Made by a program: the position numbers and the translations under genes. A DNA stretch of 64,000 nt from Trametes villosa. Taxonomy: Eukaryota > Basidiomycota > Agaricomycetes > Polyporales > Polyporaceae. Below, piece after piece: positions 62,181 through 64,000 of this stretch. The DNA is taken from assembly GCA_002964805.2 (NCBI GenBank), contig PUDQ02000003.1:3100001-3164000 (forward strand), given 5' to 3'. How positions within the stretch are numbered: position 1 is the stretch's first letter; every line of letters starts with the position of its first letter. The notes under the pieces were generated by a model. It had not been told where the DNA came from and searched no databases. It saw only the letters and a list, made by a program, of their open reading frames with translations.

Positions 62181-63845
62181 CCTGCGCTCTCACCGTACGG
62201 ATCGAATGCATTACAATCCGAAGTATCGGCATGTAGCTTGTAGCTTTGGGACGTTTCAGAAGATCGACAGAAACGGGGAGGACCGCTCACTGCAAGTATG
62301 TCAGAAAGTCGACATCGTGTAGATGAAATTCTGTCACTCAACGTGAGAGTTTGGAGTGCCTTCGGCCTGGGAGTGTTCGAGTATCGACCGGGAAGCTACG
62401 GGTAGCCTGTTGGGGATGTTCGATGAGAGGGACAGAGCGCAAAAATATTTGAAACGCTCGGCATCGTGCTCCCACGAGGAGGCACTGCAAGGACGCACCC
62501 GCAGCGACGACGCTGCGCGACGCTGTACGACGTCGTTAATCAACTTCATGGTAGCAGCAGATGTCCGTTGCGGCAACCGTGACAGTCCTCGCTCAATTGC
62601 GACGGTGAAACGCGACGATGGGCACGCCGCGGGCTCCATCCTTGGCTTGGCGAGGACTGCGTCGGATGAGCAACCGCAGGACAGTGTTGGGACGAGGCCT
62701 CTGCACCAGGGCCTCTCCAAGTTATTGATCAATTTCGTACTGCGTATTGCGTATCGACTGCTTGAATATGGTGCGCAAGTTCTGCCTTGACGTCGGCGGC
62801 AACGACTACTGAAATGTAGTCCGCATTCATGAACCTATAAACCTTGAGGTAGGCTGAGTTCCTCTCGCCCCAAGAGCACAGGACAAATATTGACGTACCC
62901 GCATCTCGCATAATCTCGTAATGTTGAGTAAGCCTATAGACATTTCGTTCTTCCGGGATGTCTGGTACAAAACTTGGCTGCACGGACTCAGCGTAGCGCG
63001 TTTTGCTTGGAATTGCCGGGTCGAACTTCCAGTTAGGTGTAAACATGTAGCAAGCATGCGTCATTGAGGCTCATATCTGAGCTTGAGTTCAGGAAATACC
63101 GACGACATGCAGAATGTAACGACACGATAGAAAGAGAGAAAGAGAGTAGAAGTTTGCGCACGCGAGAGCGCCGGTACCACCCGGAGCGGGCGCTAACACT
63201 GCTGGTACCCTTCTTCCCGACACCGCCATCATCAACTCGTCAAATACATGATCAAATCTTCGTCTCTTCTCGAGAGCTAGATGCTCGACCAAAGTATGCT
63301 ATCGTGCATCAATCATGCGCACAGCTACCGTTCGTATCGCCCTTAAAAGCATCCCGCAGGGATATGCGCGTATTCCGCCACTACTTACTGCCGAAAGGCA
63401 GCAGGTCTGAACGGACAAGTCCTGGTTATGTAGTGTGTTCCTCTCTTCATCAACGTGCATATTCACATTGAATGAACACATTGATCTCCCAGAGTATCGA
63501 CACACGCGCACATCTCCGGTGCTTCCACCATGATGGCCCGTCTACAAGCCATCCACAGGCCGTGCCACACAGGCGCCACCGTCACCACTGCGCGGACGGC
63601 TGCGAACAAACTCTGCTGTAGAGACCGTCTCGAGTTCCCTCCGCATCGATGGCGGTATTGTGAGATGATTGTGAGGATCCACAACTCGGCGATGAGCACG
63701 GATACCGGATGCCGATGAGATCCCCCTCCAGCTGGGAGGCTCAGGTTCGCTGTAAGGCCGGCCCTCGTTACGAAGCCGCGCCAACCGGCAGTGCTGCTAT
63801 CCACGAGTCTCAGCCGCATTGCTCCGGGATGCATACGACGGACAG
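62181..63845. other. Unassigned region right of the duplication
   Basis: About 1.7 kb of ordinary base composition. A 111-codon minus-strand frame at 63064-62729 (with FVPDIPEERNVYRLTQHYEI) could be an exon or a remnant but has no recognised family. A plus-strand frame at 62356-62790 overlaps it. Nothing else is supported. Confidence 0.35.
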
Positions 63846-63852
63846 TATATAA
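63846..63852 (+). promoter_or_regulatory. TATA box of the gene at the window edge
   Basis: TATATAA lies 132-138 bases upstream of the ATG at 63984, followed by a CT-rich leader (around 63900-63950) as in strongly expressed fungal genes. Confidence 0.65.
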
Positions 63853-63983
63853 GGAGTACGTATCCCGTCGAGATTCCCCAGCACTCTGCGAGTCCTCACA
63901 TTTGCCTTCTCACGTCTTTCGTCTGCCTCTCTCTCAGGGTTCCACCCACCCCACGCAATTCGCTTTTCACACATTCAGCAAGC

Positions 63984-64000
63984 ATGTTCGCCCGCTCGTT
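63984..64000 (+). CDS. 5' end of a gene cut by the window edge
   Basis: ATG after CAGCAAGC, reading MFARS and then leaving the window. The strong TATA box, CT-rich leader and A-rich start context suggest a highly expressed gene. A start of this kind would fit a small secreted protein such as a hydrophobin, but five residues do not allow a call. Confidence 0.45.

Noticed and set aside
63984..64000. Naming the gene at the right edge a hydrophobin
   Set aside because: Only five codons are inside the window; promoter style and MFAR start are suggestive but not evidence.
1..64000. CRISPR arrays, rRNA genes, riboswitches or bacterial operons
   Set aside because: None seen; intron structure and gene families are eukaryotic (fungal).

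Overview
The window looks like a gene-poor, transposon-rich stretch of a filamentous basidiomycete (Agaricomycete) chromosome. The grounds are many short GT-AG introns of about 50-70 nt, a GC-rich C-ending codon style, tRNA genes with tiny introns, a KDZ transposase with its cysteine cluster, an F-box family of the basidiomycete type, and LTR elements with chromodomain or CCHC gag features. I cannot name the species from sequence alone.

Layout. 1-6520: an intron-containing tRNA-Gln, a secreted GH31 alpha-glucosidase-like gene (9 exons) and an SDR oxidoreductase (4 exons), both on + with TATA boxes. 6521-15173: a Ty3/gypsy chromovirus with intact gag and pol. Its leader has no AUG and carries an AUG-less open frame. 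It has a textbook-like -1 frameshift site, a self-primer binding site, and an additional 497-aa ORF after the chromodomain. 15174-15849: N-terminal part of a KDZ transposase on the minus strand, cut by the gypsy LTR. 16011-26170: a second LTR element with gag but no pol. It carries an antisense 5-exon gene with a Zn2Cys6-like cysteine pattern and is itself invaded by a 2.6-kb foldback element with 893-bp inverted arms. 26171-27047: C-terminal part of a KDZ transposase on +, followed by short tandem repeats.

28439-34231: intron-containing tRNA-Thr(AGU), the nuclear pore scaffold gene NUP84/NUP107 (12 exons, minus, with a MITE-like insert in one intron) and an F-box gene. 35075-62180: a tandem segmental duplication of a 10.1-kb unit (two full copies and the F-box end of a third). 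Each unit starts with an F-box paralogue followed by about 8.6 kb of GC-rich sequence with little recognisable coding. The second unit is interrupted by a very young Ty1/copia element (51258-56564) whose empty site is preserved in the first unit. 62180-64000: mostly unassigned, ending in a TATA box and the first codons of a gene running off the window.

The host genes (GH31, SDR, NUP84) are probably housekeeping or metabolic and unrelated to each other. The rest is a layered record of retrotransposition, DNA transposition, ectopic recombination and segmental duplication. All exon structures were built by hand from splice consensus and reading-phase closure. No database search was possible.
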